From positions 1-64,000 of the forward strand of contig CAZAZQ010000007.1 of assembly GCA_964489705.1 (NCBI GenBank): a DNA stretch of 64,000 bases, given 5' to 3'. Position numbers and translations under genes: made by a program. Below are positions 47,501-56,294 of this stretch, piece by piece. Every line of letters begins with the position of its first letter. Positions within the stretch are counted from its first letter, which is position 1. Source of the stretch: CAZAZQ01 sp964489705. Lineage in GTDB: Bacteria; Zixibacteria; MSB-5A5; GN15; FEB-12. The notes below the pieces were generated by a model. That model was not told where the DNA came from, made no database searches, and saw only the letters and a list, made by a program, of their open reading frames with translations.

Positions 47501-47882
47501 AGGAGCCGGTAAAAGGAATGACAATACGGTTTTTGAACGCTTCGGTAAATCCGCCCACTCCTTCCGGAATGAGGGAGGAAATGATGTTGGTTTGTTGGAA
47601 GTCGTTGTGAGAATTGTAGATGAACACCGGTACCCGTCGTTGGATAAGGTAGTTGAGTTCGTGATGGATTTCCACGTAGGCGGATTCCAAGACGGTGGCG
47701 GCGAACTTTGCCGTCGGATAGGCATCTTCGTAAAAGTAAATGTCAAAATGGCGGGTCTGAATGTATTTCCAGTCGAAATCTTTGTAATGAACCTTATTTT
47801 TTCCGAAGTAAGTTTCTTGCGCTTCACTGACGAGGCAGGCAAAAACAATGACAAGAAATAAAATAACGCCGACTTTTTTCAT
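44580..47882 (-). CDS. exported metalloprotease-like / TolB-like propeller / outer-membrane barrel protein
   Basis: ATG 47882 (MKKVGVILFL) is preferred, with AAGG eight bases upstream. The 1100-aa protein has a signal peptide (cleavage near SEAQE). The gluzincin-like peptidase domain (about 25-280) has HELTH at 137-141 and a third ligand Glu171 in FAEGYAEYSS. Next are TolB-type PD40 propeller blades (about 300-610; YSPDGGRLAIFTD, WSPDGKKIAFSALKG, VSPDGTKIAFISNRNG). After a low-complexity linker rich in S/T/E/P (about 640-720) a C-terminal BamA/surface-antigen-like beta-barrel ends FSFGADF. It is probably anchored in the outer membrane with protease and propeller in the periplasm. Substrate is unknown. 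Confidence 0.85.
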   Translation of the reverse strand: MKKVGVILFLVIVFACLVSEAQETYFGKNKVHYKDFDWKYIQTRHFDIYFYEDAYPTAKFAATVLESAYVEIHHELNYLIQRRVPVFIYNSHNDFQQTNIISSLIPEGVGGFTEAFKNRIVIPFTGSYEDFRHVLHHELTHAVVYDMLYGNSLASLLSRQRLFSLPLWFAEGYAEYSSRHGWDYFADMYVRDATINNYLTPPDYLGGFLAYKQGQAMVKFIADKYGEEKLGTILRKGKIHLTMKRALKEALGISEEKFWEEFSKEMKRRYWPEIAKRKEPDEIAQQLTHARKDGSFFNEKPVYSPDGGRLAIFTDRWDYTEIVLLSTEDGKVLERLVKGERSADLESLHWYVSGISFSPDGESFVFVAKSGGQDALLLYDLTKGKVYKKKKLDFYNIISPAWSPDGKKIAFSALKGHKRDLFLYDLATDEITQLTDDRYDDTDPSWFPNSMRLAFASDRPHPENDTTGLSKHAYVESGAYKPGDFSYGYTNLFTIDLASLEVTPLKVGPGLNKTPAVSPDGTKIAFISNRNGIDNIYVSYLDSSRCIAVTDILTGVRWLSWSPDGQKIAFSAFNKGGYDVFILKDIVPAGDDGVLALTDFMKGKYDVLPKLHAKATLSAHQKLSARKDSSAVEASGDSLQTADSTALAVRDTTSAQPKEEEQPTDTVISETGIYDGEYVFIGDTEEHDALDTFMIEIPGDSLFTYSYGQTEPPSFDSIPPPSPSGDYEIKKYKVKFTPDFIGGGFAYDTYFGMRGQSYFIFSDYLGNHQIYIATDLVNTIDQSFIQAYYFYNRKRTNIGTGIFHTKNYYLDYYNVLFSDRFYGFQLFLNYPFSTFSRVEFAGSQYFIDREYHVTEYERQTYHVPSNRSSKVTTSELAYVTDNIIWGITGPVNGRRARLALSGGVNLFDANDIEFTAFDLDYRKYWHFKKTFTMAFRLAGGASFGKTPKLYFLGGTTNWIGNRTLDAKVYEVENLYFADVVTPLRGVPYYELSGNRYGLINWEFRFPMIEYFAMRYPLPLTISRVVGAVFTDIGSAWYDNNFKGGTSEGGKKRLRDIHFGFGFGMRANLGFIVLRYDLAWTTNFYDVSDKPTHYFSFGADF

Positions 47883-47976
47883 TCCGTACATCCTTAAATG
47901 ACGATTTCACCTCGGGACTGCTTTTCGATCGAAACCGTTTCCCAGCCCCTGAGACCGTTCCCAATCGGCATATTCA

Positions 47977-49239
47977 TTATGCCTTTACTCTTTGTATATC
48001 GGCTCCCAAGGAGGATAACTTCTCTTCCAACTTATTATACCCCCTATCAATATGATAGACGCGCAGGACTTCCGACTTCCCGCGGGCTTTCAAGCACGCC
48101 AAGACGATACCGGCGCCAGCCCGGATGTCCGACGCCATCACTGCCGCGCCCGTAAGCTCTTTGGCGCCTTGGACGATGGCTTCGTCGCTGGAGACGGTAA
48201 TATTGGCTCCCAAACGGCGCATTTCCATAGTGTGGGAAAAACGGTCTTCAAAGACGGTCTCTTTGATATACGATGTTCCCGAAGCGTAACATGCTGCCGC
48301 CATCAGGCAGGGCTGGAGGTCGGTGGGGAAACCGGGGTAGGGGAAAGTTATGGCGGAAACCGAGGTAAGCCGCTTGGGTCCCTGGAGGGTGATGGATGCT
48401 TTGCCGACGGAAATCTCACATCCCATTTCCTTGAGCTTCTGGGTGACCAACGTCAGGTGGGAAGGTTCGAAACCGGTGACCTTGACTTTGCCGCCGGTAA
48501 TTGCTGCCCCGAAAAGGTACGTCCCCGCCACCAACCGGTCACCGGAGACGGTGTATTCGATATTTTTCAGGCGCTTGACCGGTTCCACAATAATAGTCGG
48601 AGTACCGGCGCCACTGATTTTCGCTCCCGCTTTGTTCAAGAACGACGCTACATCAATCACTTCCGGATCGCAGGCGGCGTTAATTATCGTGGTCCGCTTG
48701 CGGGCAAAAAGAGCTCCGAAAAGGATGTTTTCCGTGCCGGTATGAGAGGGACGGTCGAAATAAATGACCCCTCCTTCCAGCGGCTTTCCCGAAGCGGCGA
48801 CATATCCGCCTTTGTCGGTGATGGTTGCGCCCAATGCCGCAAATCCTTTGATATGAAAGTCGACCGGTCGGGCGCCTAAAACGCACCCTCCCGGCAGGGA
48901 CACCCGAGCTTTTCCCAGGCGGGACAACAACGGTCCCAACACCAGAAAAGATGCCCGCATCTGGCGCATCAGTTCATAGGGAGCGGTGTGTTGGACAATG
49001 TCTTCCGCATTGATGGTCATCACCTGTGCGTCGGCATCGTAAGTGATTTTTGCCCCCAGATATTCCATGACTTTCTTGATGGTGTAAATGTCTCGTAACG
49101 GAGGGACGTTTTTGATGACCGTTTCCCCTTTTTCCACCAGAAGTGAACCGACGATTATCGGCAGAGCGGCGTTCTTCGAACCTTCTACTTTAATCTCTCC
49201 GTTGAGGGTGGCCGGTCCTTTGACAATGAATTTGTCCAT
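47977..49239 (-). CDS. murA: UDP-N-acetylglucosamine 1-carboxyvinyltransferase
   Basis: The 420-aa protein is MurA, the first committed step of peptidoglycan synthesis, adding enolpyruvate to UDP-GlcNAc. It has KVEGSKNAALPI near residue 17, the catalytic Cys119 in LPGGCVLGARPVD, YPGFPTDLQPCLMAAAC and VYHIDRGYNKLEEKLSSLGADI at the end. With Cys119 present it should be sensitive to fosfomycin. Length is normal. It stands apart from other cell-wall genes. Confidence 0.97.
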   Translation of the reverse strand: MDKFIVKGPATLNGEIKVEGSKNAALPIIVGSLLVEKGETVIKNVPPLRDIYTIKKVMEYLGAKITYDADAQVMTINAEDIVQHTAPYELMRQMRASFLVLGPLLSRLGKARVSLPGGCVLGARPVDFHIKGFAALGATITDKGGYVAASGKPLEGGVIYFDRPSHTGTENILFGALFARKRTTIINAACDPEVIDVASFLNKAGAKISGAGTPTIIVEPVKRLKNIEYTVSGDRLVAGTYLFGAAITGGKVKVTGFEPSHLTLVTQKLKEMGCEISVGKASITLQGPKRLTSVSAITFPYPGFPTDLQPCLMAAACYASGTSYIKETVFEDRFSHTMEMRRLGANITVSSDEAIVQGAKELTGAAVMASDIRAGAGIVLACLKARGKSEVLRVYHIDRGYNKLEEKLSSLGADIQRVKA

Positions 49240-49445
49240 GTCGCGCTTTCATTCCTTTTCGGTCGGCGAACCTTCGAGCCTTCATGGTAACGGCGTCCTT
49301 GTTGAAGACACGGCGACCTTATCTTTATGACGTTTCATTCACCTTGTGGGATTAATAATGAGAAAAAAAAGGCAAAAAAACAGTTAAAAAAACAGGGAGG
49401 TACAGCCTGTTCTTCTGCAAGACATCCGGTTTTTCTTCATAGGCA

Positions 49446-49481
49446 AAAAGCAGCTTCAAAAGAGCTCAGGAAGCTGCTTTT
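49446..49481 (-). terminator. intrinsic terminator after the 258-aa exported protein
   Basis: AAAAGCAGCTTC (49446-49457) pairs perfectly with GAAGCTGCTTTT (49470-49481). On the minus strand a T tract follows, just after the stop codon of the gene at 49484. Confidence 0.85.
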
Positions 49482-49483
49482 CG

Positions 49484-50257
49484 TTATTTCAACAAGGTCA
49501 TCTTCTTCGCTTGAATCCCGAAAGGAGTCTCCAAGCGATACAAGTAGATACCGCTGGTGACCGGTTGGCGGTTATCGTTTTTTCCGTCCCACGTGTAAGC
49601 ATATTCCCCGGCGGCGAGCTGTCCGAACGACACCCGAGTGACTCTCTGACCGAGAAGGTTGTAAATACTCAGCGTCACTTCTCCTGCGCGAGCAAGGCTG
49701 AACTCGATGGTCGTGGTCGGGTTGAAAGGATTGGGGTAGTTCTGCTTCAAGGAAAACGCCGACGGGAGTAGTTCTTCCGTTTCTCCCACGCCGTAGGCGC
49801 ATTTTTCGTTATAGTATTCCTTGGTAATTTGACACCATGCCTTGGTGCTGTCCCAGTGAATACCGGAGTCGGCATAGGTGAACTTGGCTTCAAACACAAC
49901 CCCCGGTGAAGAGATTGGTGTAAATCCCGCTCCGGCGAGAAGGGTAATTCCCTGCACCGAATCGACGTTGTACATCAATCCGCCCCAATGCCAAAAGATA
50001 GTAGTGCTGTCGATAAGGAGCGTGTCCAAGACGATTTCATTGGTGTTCCAACTGAAACCCAGCTCGATACCCATTATCGCTCCGCAGTAAAAGTTGACCG
50101 AATCGTAAGCGGTCGAATCCAAAATCATGGCCGCAACGATGGTATCTCCCGGGAGAGTGTCGTACGTAAAGCGTACCCAGTGAGCATGAGCGGGTATCGG
50201 AACAAGACTCACTCCCACAAGAGCAATGACGGTGAAAAGTATTGATTTCCGAATCAT
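49484..50257 (-). CDS. exported cohesin-like protein with sorting domain
   Basis: ATG 50257 (MIRKSILFTVIALVGVSLV) follows GGGAG; the in-frame ATG at 50287 adds ten residues inside a hairpin. The 257-aa protein has a signal peptide and a single beta-sandwich (about 30-165) with GAIMGIELGFSWNTNEIVLD and GVVFEAKFTYADSG, resembling a cohesin-type module. The end is a FlgD-like sorting domain (NYPNPFNPTTTIEFSLA ... KKMTLLK). It shares organisation with the 637-aa protein upstream and may be co-transcribed with it through the hairpin at 50270. Confidence 0.72.
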   Translation of the reverse strand: MIRKSILFTVIALVGVSLVPIPAHAHWVRFTYDTLPGDTIVAAMILDSTAYDSVNFYCGAIMGIELGFSWNTNEIVLDTLLIDSTTIFWHWGGLMYNVDSVQGITLLAGAGFTPISSPGVVFEAKFTYADSGIHWDSTKAWCQITKEYYNEKCAYGVGETEELLPSAFSLKQNYPNPFNPTTTIEFSLARAGEVTLSIYNLLGQRVTRVSFGQLAAGEYAYTWDGKNDNRQPVTSGIYLYRLETPFGIQAKKMTLLK

Positions 50258-50269
50258 TTTATTTCTCCC

Positions 50270-50295
50270 AAGGGACGGTGGTAACACCGTCCCTT
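50270..50295. other. perfect hairpin between two exported-protein genes
   Basis: AAGGGACGGTG (50270-50280) pairs perfectly with CACCGTCCCTT (50285-50295) around GTAA. No T tract follows on the minus strand; instead GGGAG of the next ribosome site begins. It may set differential expression of the two genes. Confidence 0.7.
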
Positions 50296-50315
50296 GTTGT
50301 TGGTGGTTTATCTTC

Positions 50316-52229
50316 CTACTTCAACAGCATCATCTTCTTCGTTTCGGTGAAGTCACCCGTTTCCAAGCGGTAGAGGTAGACTCCGGAAGTCACCGCTACG
50401 CCGGCTTCGTTCGTGCCGTCCCATACCACTTCATGGCGTCCGGCTTCGAAGTGACCGGAAGCCAAGGTCTTGACATGCTGCCCCAGGATGTTGAAGACGG
50501 TCAGGGTAAGGTCGGTTTCTTTCGGCAAACTGAAGGCGATGTGGGTTTCCGGGTTGAAGGGGTTGGGGTAGTTGTTGGCAAGCTCGTAGTTGCTCGGCAA
50601 GACGGTGCCTTTCAAGAGCAGCGAGCCGGGAATATGGGATTCGTTCACGACCAAATTGCTCAGGCTGACGTTGGCATCGTTTTCCACCACTATCCGCAAG
50701 GGAAGGGTAGCGGTGCTGGGAGTGGTTCCCGCGGTGGCGACAATCAGCCGATTCTCCTTCCGGTTGACCTGGTACAGCCAACCCTCCCCGCCGGGCAGGA
50801 CGTGGGCTTTATCCGTCGTGCCGGTGAGCTCGAATTGGAAAGCATACGCCTCGCCGAAATCGGCGGTGATTTCATAGACAGTTTCTTTTTCGTCGGTTTG
50901 GAGTACTTTCACCCGGCACAGCTCGCCGATATCCTTGACGGCGATCTTGCCGCCGGTGCTGATGCCCCAGTTCCCCGATACGTCGCCGAGAATGACGGCC
51001 TTGAAGTCTTGATTGTACTTGTTATCGACCAAGGGAGAGTAGCAAATCGAGTCTTGCGGACAGAGGCAGTCACGATCGTCTGGACAGCCGGGGCTGTAGA
51101 TTGCATTCTCGACGAAAAACTCCCAGTTGGTTTTCTCGGCTTCGTGTTTGGGGAAGTAGTCAAATTCACCGACTAGATATTTCAGAATGTGGGAGGCGTC
51201 ATAGCTGGAAATGCAGCAGTTCCCTGTGACGTCTGCCGCCACTTTCTGACAGCAGTCGAAGTTCAGCATGTTGACCAAGTACCGTAGGATGAGAGAGGCG
51301 TCAAAGGCACTGATAGCGTTGTCGTACTCGTCGTCCTTCCACGCTGAGACACAATAGTGATAGCCACCGATAATATCGTTGATGAGATATGCTCCGCGGC
51401 AATCGTCTTGGCAGTTGGCGTCACACTGGGTTTGGACAGTTTTGTCCGGAATGTCAGGAGGCGGCGTCACCGTAGTATCGGGCAGATAGTGAAGCGTTAC
51501 GTCAGCGCCGCAGACCGGAATGCCGTTGCTGCAGTAGTTGATTTTACCTCCGAAGTGGAGAGGTTCACAAACGTTGAATTTCCCTATTGTCCGCGCTTCA
51601 GGCCTTCCGGCGTAGTCTTCGTTGTACCAGTAGATGGTAAACGAGTCGACTTCATTGTACTTGAAGTATTCCATCTTGAGTTTCGTGTCATCGGTCGGCG
51701 AACCGGTTATCAAAAATCCGACGTAAAGAAGTTCTCGAGGATCGGTGATGTTGTCAATTTGAGCACATGAGTAGTACGCACCTGAAACAACGATTGTACC
51801 GAGACTATTATCGATCTCAAAGTAGAGATCAGGCCAATGCCACTGGTTGAGCAGGTCAGCCCCTGTTACCGTCACCGCTTGCATCTTTTGAGGATCCCAC
51901 TTCAATTTCAGTTCAAACGCACACATTTCCCTGGCGTTCTGGCTGGGCGGAGCCTCATATTGACTGCAGTAGCCCCAATGGGGCCAAAGGGGAACGGTAT
52001 CGTATTTGAGTGAGTCGGCAATTAGATACTCGTTGTTCGTACACATAGTATCTCGGCTCCACGTGGTCCACTCGATTTTCACCGGCAGATTAATAAAGCC
52101 GCCTTGGAACCAGCAGGTATCCGGAGTCGATACCCGTAACCCTTCGACGGTTGCCAAGGCATCGGTTGCCCCGAACACGAAGAGTGATAAAGCTGTTAGA
52201 AGAATGGTTTTCGTTAGTAAGGAACGCAT
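50316..52229 (-). CDS. exported cohesin-/dockerin-like protein with sorting domain
   Basis: The 637-aa protein has a signal peptide (TKTILLTALSLFVFGATDALA). A cohesin-like beta-sandwich (about 30-215) reads FELKLKWDPQKMQAVTVTGADLL and GTIVVSGAYYSC. A paired dockerin region (about 305-365) has DDEYDNAISAFDASLILRYLV and VTGNCCISSYDASHILKYLV. A further beta domain (about 440-545) and the FlgD-like sorting domain (NYPNPFNPETHIAFSLP ... TKKMMLLK) complete it. Cohesin and dockerin in one chain would allow self-assembly into a surface complex; binding is inferred. Confidence 0.75.
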   Translation of the reverse strand: MRSLLTKTILLTALSLFVFGATDALATVEGLRVSTPDTCWFQGGFINLPVKIEWTTWSRDTMCTNNEYLIADSLKYDTVPLWPHWGYCSQYEAPPSQNAREMCAFELKLKWDPQKMQAVTVTGADLLNQWHWPDLYFEIDNSLGTIVVSGAYYSCAQIDNITDPRELLYVGFLITGSPTDDTKLKMEYFKYNEVDSFTIYWYNEDYAGRPEARTIGKFNVCEPLHFGGKINYCSNGIPVCGADVTLHYLPDTTVTPPPDIPDKTVQTQCDANCQDDCRGAYLINDIIGGYHYCVSAWKDDEYDNAISAFDASLILRYLVNMLNFDCCQKVAADVTGNCCISSYDASHILKYLVGEFDYFPKHEAEKTNWEFFVENAIYSPGCPDDRDCLCPQDSICYSPLVDNKYNQDFKAVILGDVSGNWGISTGGKIAVKDIGELCRVKVLQTDEKETVYEITADFGEAYAFQFELTGTTDKAHVLPGGEGWLYQVNRKENRLIVATAGTTPSTATLPLRIVVENDANVSLSNLVVNESHIPGSLLLKGTVLPSNYELANNYPNPFNPETHIAFSLPKETDLTLTVFNILGQHVKTLASGHFEAGRHEVVWDGTNEAGVAVTSGVYLYRLETGDFTETKKMMLLK

Positions 52230-52788
52230 AATGTTTCTCCCTACGTTTGATGTTTTCCCTGGTTACCTCATTAACACTATGCCATTGACATACATCTCCC
52301 CTTTAAGGTATGTCCGTGACACATAACAAAAAGTTTTATGCCATTTACCACCTCCTTCACATAGTCCGGTTCCCTTACTCAGCCGGTTATGAAGATTCGC
52401 GAACTCTTCATAACAACACGCCGAGCATACCGACATTTAGTTATTTGCTGTTTGTCTTACGCCCTGCAACCGGTTTTCTGAAGTCTTTGGCGCCATCCTT
52501 CTTCCACCAGGAGCAGATAATCAACAGCCACTTACCAATTTGCCCTGTCGTATGTCATAACGACGAGTTATATATAGGAAAGTGAGAGCGTTTTGTCAAT
52601 ATATTTTGTTAAAAAAAATCAAAGAAAAGCGTTAAATACGGCATTGTAGACATACTATTCTATGAATGAAGCGAGTCGAGAATGGTTCTCGAACGGCATT
52701 TACTGACAATTGTTGACATATGCCGAGGGTGAGAAGGTAGGTGGGGAACCAATCGTTTCTTTCTATAATACAATAAGATATCTTTCCG
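52230..52788. other. 559-nt intergenic region
   Basis: The region upstream of the 637-aa exported protein has no believable gene on either strand. A hairpin CGAGAA-TGG-TTCTCG lies near 52676-52690. It is AT-rich around 52560-52630. No promoter could be fixed. Confidence 0.4.
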
Positions 52789-53343
52789 CTACGGTGAGCT
52801 GATTTCGGAAGGACGCTCAATGAGTTCAAAGCTGTGACGGACCCGCATGAAAAAGTCAATAGCTTCGTCGTGATAGAAATCAGCGCAGGTCCAGGGGAGG
52901 CGAGCAAAGTGATCGCGGGCGTAAATAAGCGCAATTTCGGCATACACGCCGTCTTTTAGATACAAGCGGTGGTTGTATTCCCGGTGGGATGCCATGACGA
53001 TATTGTCCGGCGTCATGATACCGGGATCGATATTCACCGTCCGAAAGATGAAATCATCAACGTGGTCGGCGAACATCGGCTCGATTTTGTGGCAGATTTT
53101 TTTCGCTTCGACCAGGAAGTCACGAGGCACCGGCTTTTCAAAGCAGAAGAAGCGGCGAAAGAGCGGCTCGCCCATCTCCTCTTTATAAAAACCTGCAATG
53201 GTGCATGGAATCTCGATGGTTTCATACTCGATTCTTCCGAAGCGCTTCTCCAGCACCTTCAAGGCTTCCGCCAAGGCATCGAAAGACGAGTATATTATCG
53301 AGACAATCAGCCGTCCGGGCGGTGGTTTTTGCACACGTGCCAT
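52789..53343 (-). CDS. DUF4416 family protein
   Basis: ATG 53343 (MARVQKPPPGRLIVSIIYSS) is chosen; the frame extends upstream only from a TTG. The 184-aa product fits DUF4416: LEKRFGRIEYETIEIPCTIAGFYKEEMG, RTVNIDPGIMTPDNIVMASH, YNHRLYLKDGVYAEIALIY and LPWTCADFYHDEAIDFF. The family's role is not known. It has no signal peptide. The gene lies just upstream (in transcription downstream) of tRNA-Thr. Confidence 0.8.
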   Translation of the reverse strand: MARVQKPPPGRLIVSIIYSSFDALAEALKVLEKRFGRIEYETIEIPCTIAGFYKEEMGEPLFRRFFCFEKPVPRDFLVEAKKICHKIEPMFADHVDDFIFRTVNIDPGIMTPDNIVMASHREYNHRLYLKDGVYAEIALIYARDHFARLPWTCADFYHDEAIDFFMRVRHSFELIERPSEISSP

Positions 53344-53410
53344 AATGCTGATATTATGGGAAGATTCATGGGGAAAAGACAATAAAAAAAATCGAGGGGA
53401 AAAAGAAAAA

Positions 53411-53483
53411 AGCCGGCGAAGGGATTCGAACCCCCGACAGGCTGATTACAAATCAGCTACTCTACCAACTGAGTTACGCCGGC
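53411..53483 (-). tRNA. tRNA-Thr (TGT)
   Basis: Minus-strand GCCGGCGTAACTCAGTTGGT...CGCCGGCT is a complete cloverleaf with anticodon loop TTTGTAA (TGT, Thr). CCA is not encoded. Confidence 0.93.
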
Positions 53484-53565
53484 TTAATCACTCTTGATAA
53501 GGCTTCACAATCAAAAGAATTTACTCATAGTGTCAAGCTCTTTTCTTTTGTACGGTACCTTCCGG

Positions 53566-54960
53566 TCAGAGTTTCCGCTTCCACTTGACGCCTTGCGGGG
53601 TGTCCTCGAGAATGATACCTCGCGCTAACAAATCGTCTCGGATTTTGTCGGCTAAAGCGAAGTCTTTGTTCTTTCGGGCTTCCGTTCGCTTGCGGATAAG
53701 TTCCTCAATTTCAGCGTCGAGTTCCTCTTGGCTGTAGGTGAAGTTCAAAACGGTGTCAAAGGCGCGAATCGTCTCCAAGGCACGATTGCGCTCTTCGACG
53801 GAGAGCTTGTTTTCCGCTTTCAGGCGGTTGATGTCACGAATAAAATCAAAGACAACCCCCAAAGCGGCAGAGATGTTCAAATCGTCGTCGAGCGCTTCTT
53901 CAAAACCACTCTTTGCTTTGGCAATAATGCCTTCGGCACTCCCGTCGGAGGTGCCGCCTTGGTAAGCTTCCAAGTTCGAGATAAAATCATTATACCGTTC
54001 CAATGCCTTGGCGGCGGCATCCAACCCTTGGAAGGTGAAATTAAGCTGCTGGCGGTAGTGGGTGGAAATGAGCAAATAACGCACCGCCAGACCCGAATAC
54101 CCTTTTTCGAGCAAGTCGTGGAGGGTGTAAAAGTTGCCCAGCGATTTGGACATCTTTCGCCCTTCCACAATTAGGTGCTCGCTGTGGAGCCAGTAGTTGA
54201 CGAACTTCTCGCCGGTAGCGCCTTCCGATTGGGCGATTTCGTTTTCGTGGTGTGGGAAAATGTTGTCAACCCCGCCGGTATGGATGTCGAAATGGTTGCC
54301 CAAATACTTCATCGACATCGCTGAACACTCGATATGCCACCCGGGACGACCCTTGCCCAGCTCGGTTTCCCAGAAGACATCCCCGTCTTCCGCATCCCAG
54401 GCTTTCCAGAGAGCGAAATCGGAGACAGAATCTTTCTCGTATTCGTCGGTGGCTATTCGTGCTCCCGGTTTCAGTCCGGCAAGGTCGAGGTTTGCCAGTT
54501 TCCCGTAATCGGGGAATGCCGATATCTTGTAGTAATAGTTGCCGTCGATTTCGTAAGCGATGCCTTTTTCCAGAAGTTTTTTGATTATTGCCACCATTTC
54601 GGGGATATGTTCCGTGGCGCGGGGGTATACTTCCGCTCGCTCGATCCCCAGGGTGTCGAGGTCTTTGAAAAAGGCGTCAATGTAGCGCTGGGTGAATTCG
54701 TTCAACGAGACGCCTTCCGCTTGAGAATCCCGAATCGTTTTGTCGTCGACGTCGGTCAGGTTCATCACCTGGGTCACTTCGTACCCTTTATATTTCAGAT
54801 ACCGGCGCAGGAGGTCTTCGAAAATGTAGGTGCGGAAATTACCGATGTGAGCGTAGTAGTAAACCGTCGGACCGCAGGTGTACATGCGGACTTTTCCCGC
54901 TTCGATGGGATGGAACTCTTCTTTCTGCCGCGTCAACGTATTTCGGAATCTCAATGCCAT
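53566..54960 (-). CDS. cysS: cysteinyl-tRNA synthetase
   Basis: The 464-aa enzyme charges tRNA-Cys. It has CGPTVYYYAHIGNFRTYIF (HIGN at 38-41), the zinc-ligand block GWHIECSAMSMKYLG, IDIHTGG-like FDIHTGGVDNIFPHHENEIAQSE and KMSKSLGNF near 268. The C-terminal DALR region (about 330-464) is complete. It lies 6 bases downstream of an M42 peptidase gene, so the two are co-transcribed. Confidence 0.97.
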   Translation of the reverse strand: MALRFRNTLTRQKEEFHPIEAGKVRMYTCGPTVYYYAHIGNFRTYIFEDLLRRYLKYKGYEVTQVMNLTDVDDKTIRDSQAEGVSLNEFTQRYIDAFFKDLDTLGIERAEVYPRATEHIPEMVAIIKKLLEKGIAYEIDGNYYYKISAFPDYGKLANLDLAGLKPGARIATDEYEKDSVSDFALWKAWDAEDGDVFWETELGKGRPGWHIECSAMSMKYLGNHFDIHTGGVDNIFPHHENEIAQSEGATGEKFVNYWLHSEHLIVEGRKMSKSLGNFYTLHDLLEKGYSGLAVRYLLISTHYRQQLNFTFQGLDAAAKALERYNDFISNLEAYQGGTSDGSAEGIIAKAKSGFEEALDDDLNISAALGVVFDFIRDINRLKAENKLSVEERNRALETIRAFDTVLNFTYSQEELDAEIEELIRKRTEARKNKDFALADKIRDDLLARGIILEDTPQGVKWKRKL

Positions 54961-54966
54961 AGCCTG

Positions 54967-56043
54967 TTACGCCTCCGTCAAGTCTGCAACCGTCTTCCGG
55001 TCGAGTTTTTTTATGACCTCGCTTATCAACTTAATCGTATTATCATAATCGGTGCGATTCAAAATTCCATTATGGCTGTGGATGTAGCGCACCGGCGGAC
55101 CGATGACCACCGAAGGAACGCCGATATTACTGATGTGAACTCTTCCGCCGTCGGTGCCGCCCCGTTCGTAGTAACTCAAGTGGTACGGAATCTTTTTCTG
55201 TTCGGCGGTATCAATCACCAAGTCACGGAGCTTGATATTCGGAATCATCACCGCATCGTAAATCAGAATCGCCGGTCCGCCGCCCAATTTTTCATTTTTC
55301 TTGACCCCTTCCGGGGGGACATCTTGCGCCACGGCGACATCGACAATAATGGCGACGTCAGGTTTCACGAGATTGCTCAAGGTTTGTGCTCCGCGCAAGC
55401 CGACTTCTTCTTGCACCGTCGCCCCTGCAAACAAAGTGTTGGGGTGGCGAACCCGACGGAGCTTTTTCAGCAATTCGATGACGATGGCACACGAGACCCG
55501 ATTGTCGAAGGCTTTTGACAGGTACATCTTCCGGTTACCCATGACCGTGAAGGTGCTTTCGGGAACAATCGGGTCACCGACGCGAATGCCGAGCTTCTTT
55601 TTGACGTCGAATTTCGCCTGTACCCCCACGTCAATAAACATGTCTTTTATCTCAACGACCTTTTGGCGGTCTTTTTCCTGTAGCAAGTGGGGCGGTTGAG
55701 AGCCGACGATACCGAGTACCGGACCGCGTGAGGTGATAATCCGCATTCGCTGCCCGAGAGCGACATGTCCCCACCAGCCGCCAAGGGGAAGAAACTTAAT
55801 GTATCCGTCTGAGGTAATTTCTTTGACCATGAACCCGACTTCGTCCATGTGTCCCACCACCATGACCTTCGGGCTTTCCGCCGTTCCGGTTTGCTTGCCG
55901 ATGAGGGAGCCGAGTTTGTCGGAGAGAATTTCATCGACTTGCCCCTCGAATTCCCGAGTCATCAGGCGGCGTATTTCTTCTTCATAACCGGAGACGCCGT
56001 TTGCCTCCGTCAGCTCCTTCAGCAAAAGTTCTACTCTATCCAC
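54967..56043 (-). CDS. M42-family aminopeptidase
   Basis: The 358-aa protein is an M42 (glutamyl aminopeptidase/endoglucanase M) metalloenzyme: VVGHMDEVGFMV holds the His-x-Asp zinc pair, KAFDNRVSC the bridging Asp, ATVQEEVGLRGA the Glu pair, and SYYERGGTDGGRVHIS and RYIHSHNG the rest. It forms large self-compartmentalising cytoplasmic assemblies in its family and trims peptides. Upstream of cysS in one operon. GTTACC precedes ATG with only a weak ribosome site. Confidence 0.93.
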   Translation of the reverse strand: MDRVELLLKELTEANGVSGYEEEIRRLMTREFEGQVDEILSDKLGSLIGKQTGTAESPKVMVVGHMDEVGFMVKEITSDGYIKFLPLGGWWGHVALGQRMRIITSRGPVLGIVGSQPPHLLQEKDRQKVVEIKDMFIDVGVQAKFDVKKKLGIRVGDPIVPESTFTVMGNRKMYLSKAFDNRVSCAIVIELLKKLRRVRHPNTLFAGATVQEEVGLRGAQTLSNLVKPDVAIIVDVAVAQDVPPEGVKKNEKLGGGPAILIYDAVMIPNIKLRDLVIDTAEQKKIPYHLSYYERGGTDGGRVHISNIGVPSVVIGPPVRYIHSHNGILNRTDYDNTIKLISEVIKKLDRKTVADLTEA

Positions 56044-56294
56044 GGTAACTCCACTGGTTAAACGGTGATAATTTTCTCGTGCGTTATGATTTCACCAGGT
56101 GTTCAGGTGATGAAGCCGTCATTTGGATAACGTGTAAACATGGCTATCGACTTTCTCTTTTCGCGCCTCTTTACAAGGCGTTGAATATACAACATCAAGG
56201 GGAATGTGTCCAATCAAATTCTTTGGTTTTCTCTTTTTCATACCTCTGGGGTGGGTGGAAGGCTCACTGTGAAAAGGAAGTTTTTCCCCGCGCG

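Noticed and set aside
54334..55518. 394-codon plus-strand frame across cysS and the M42 gene
   Set aside because: It spans the end of one real gene and the start of another and has no domain pattern.
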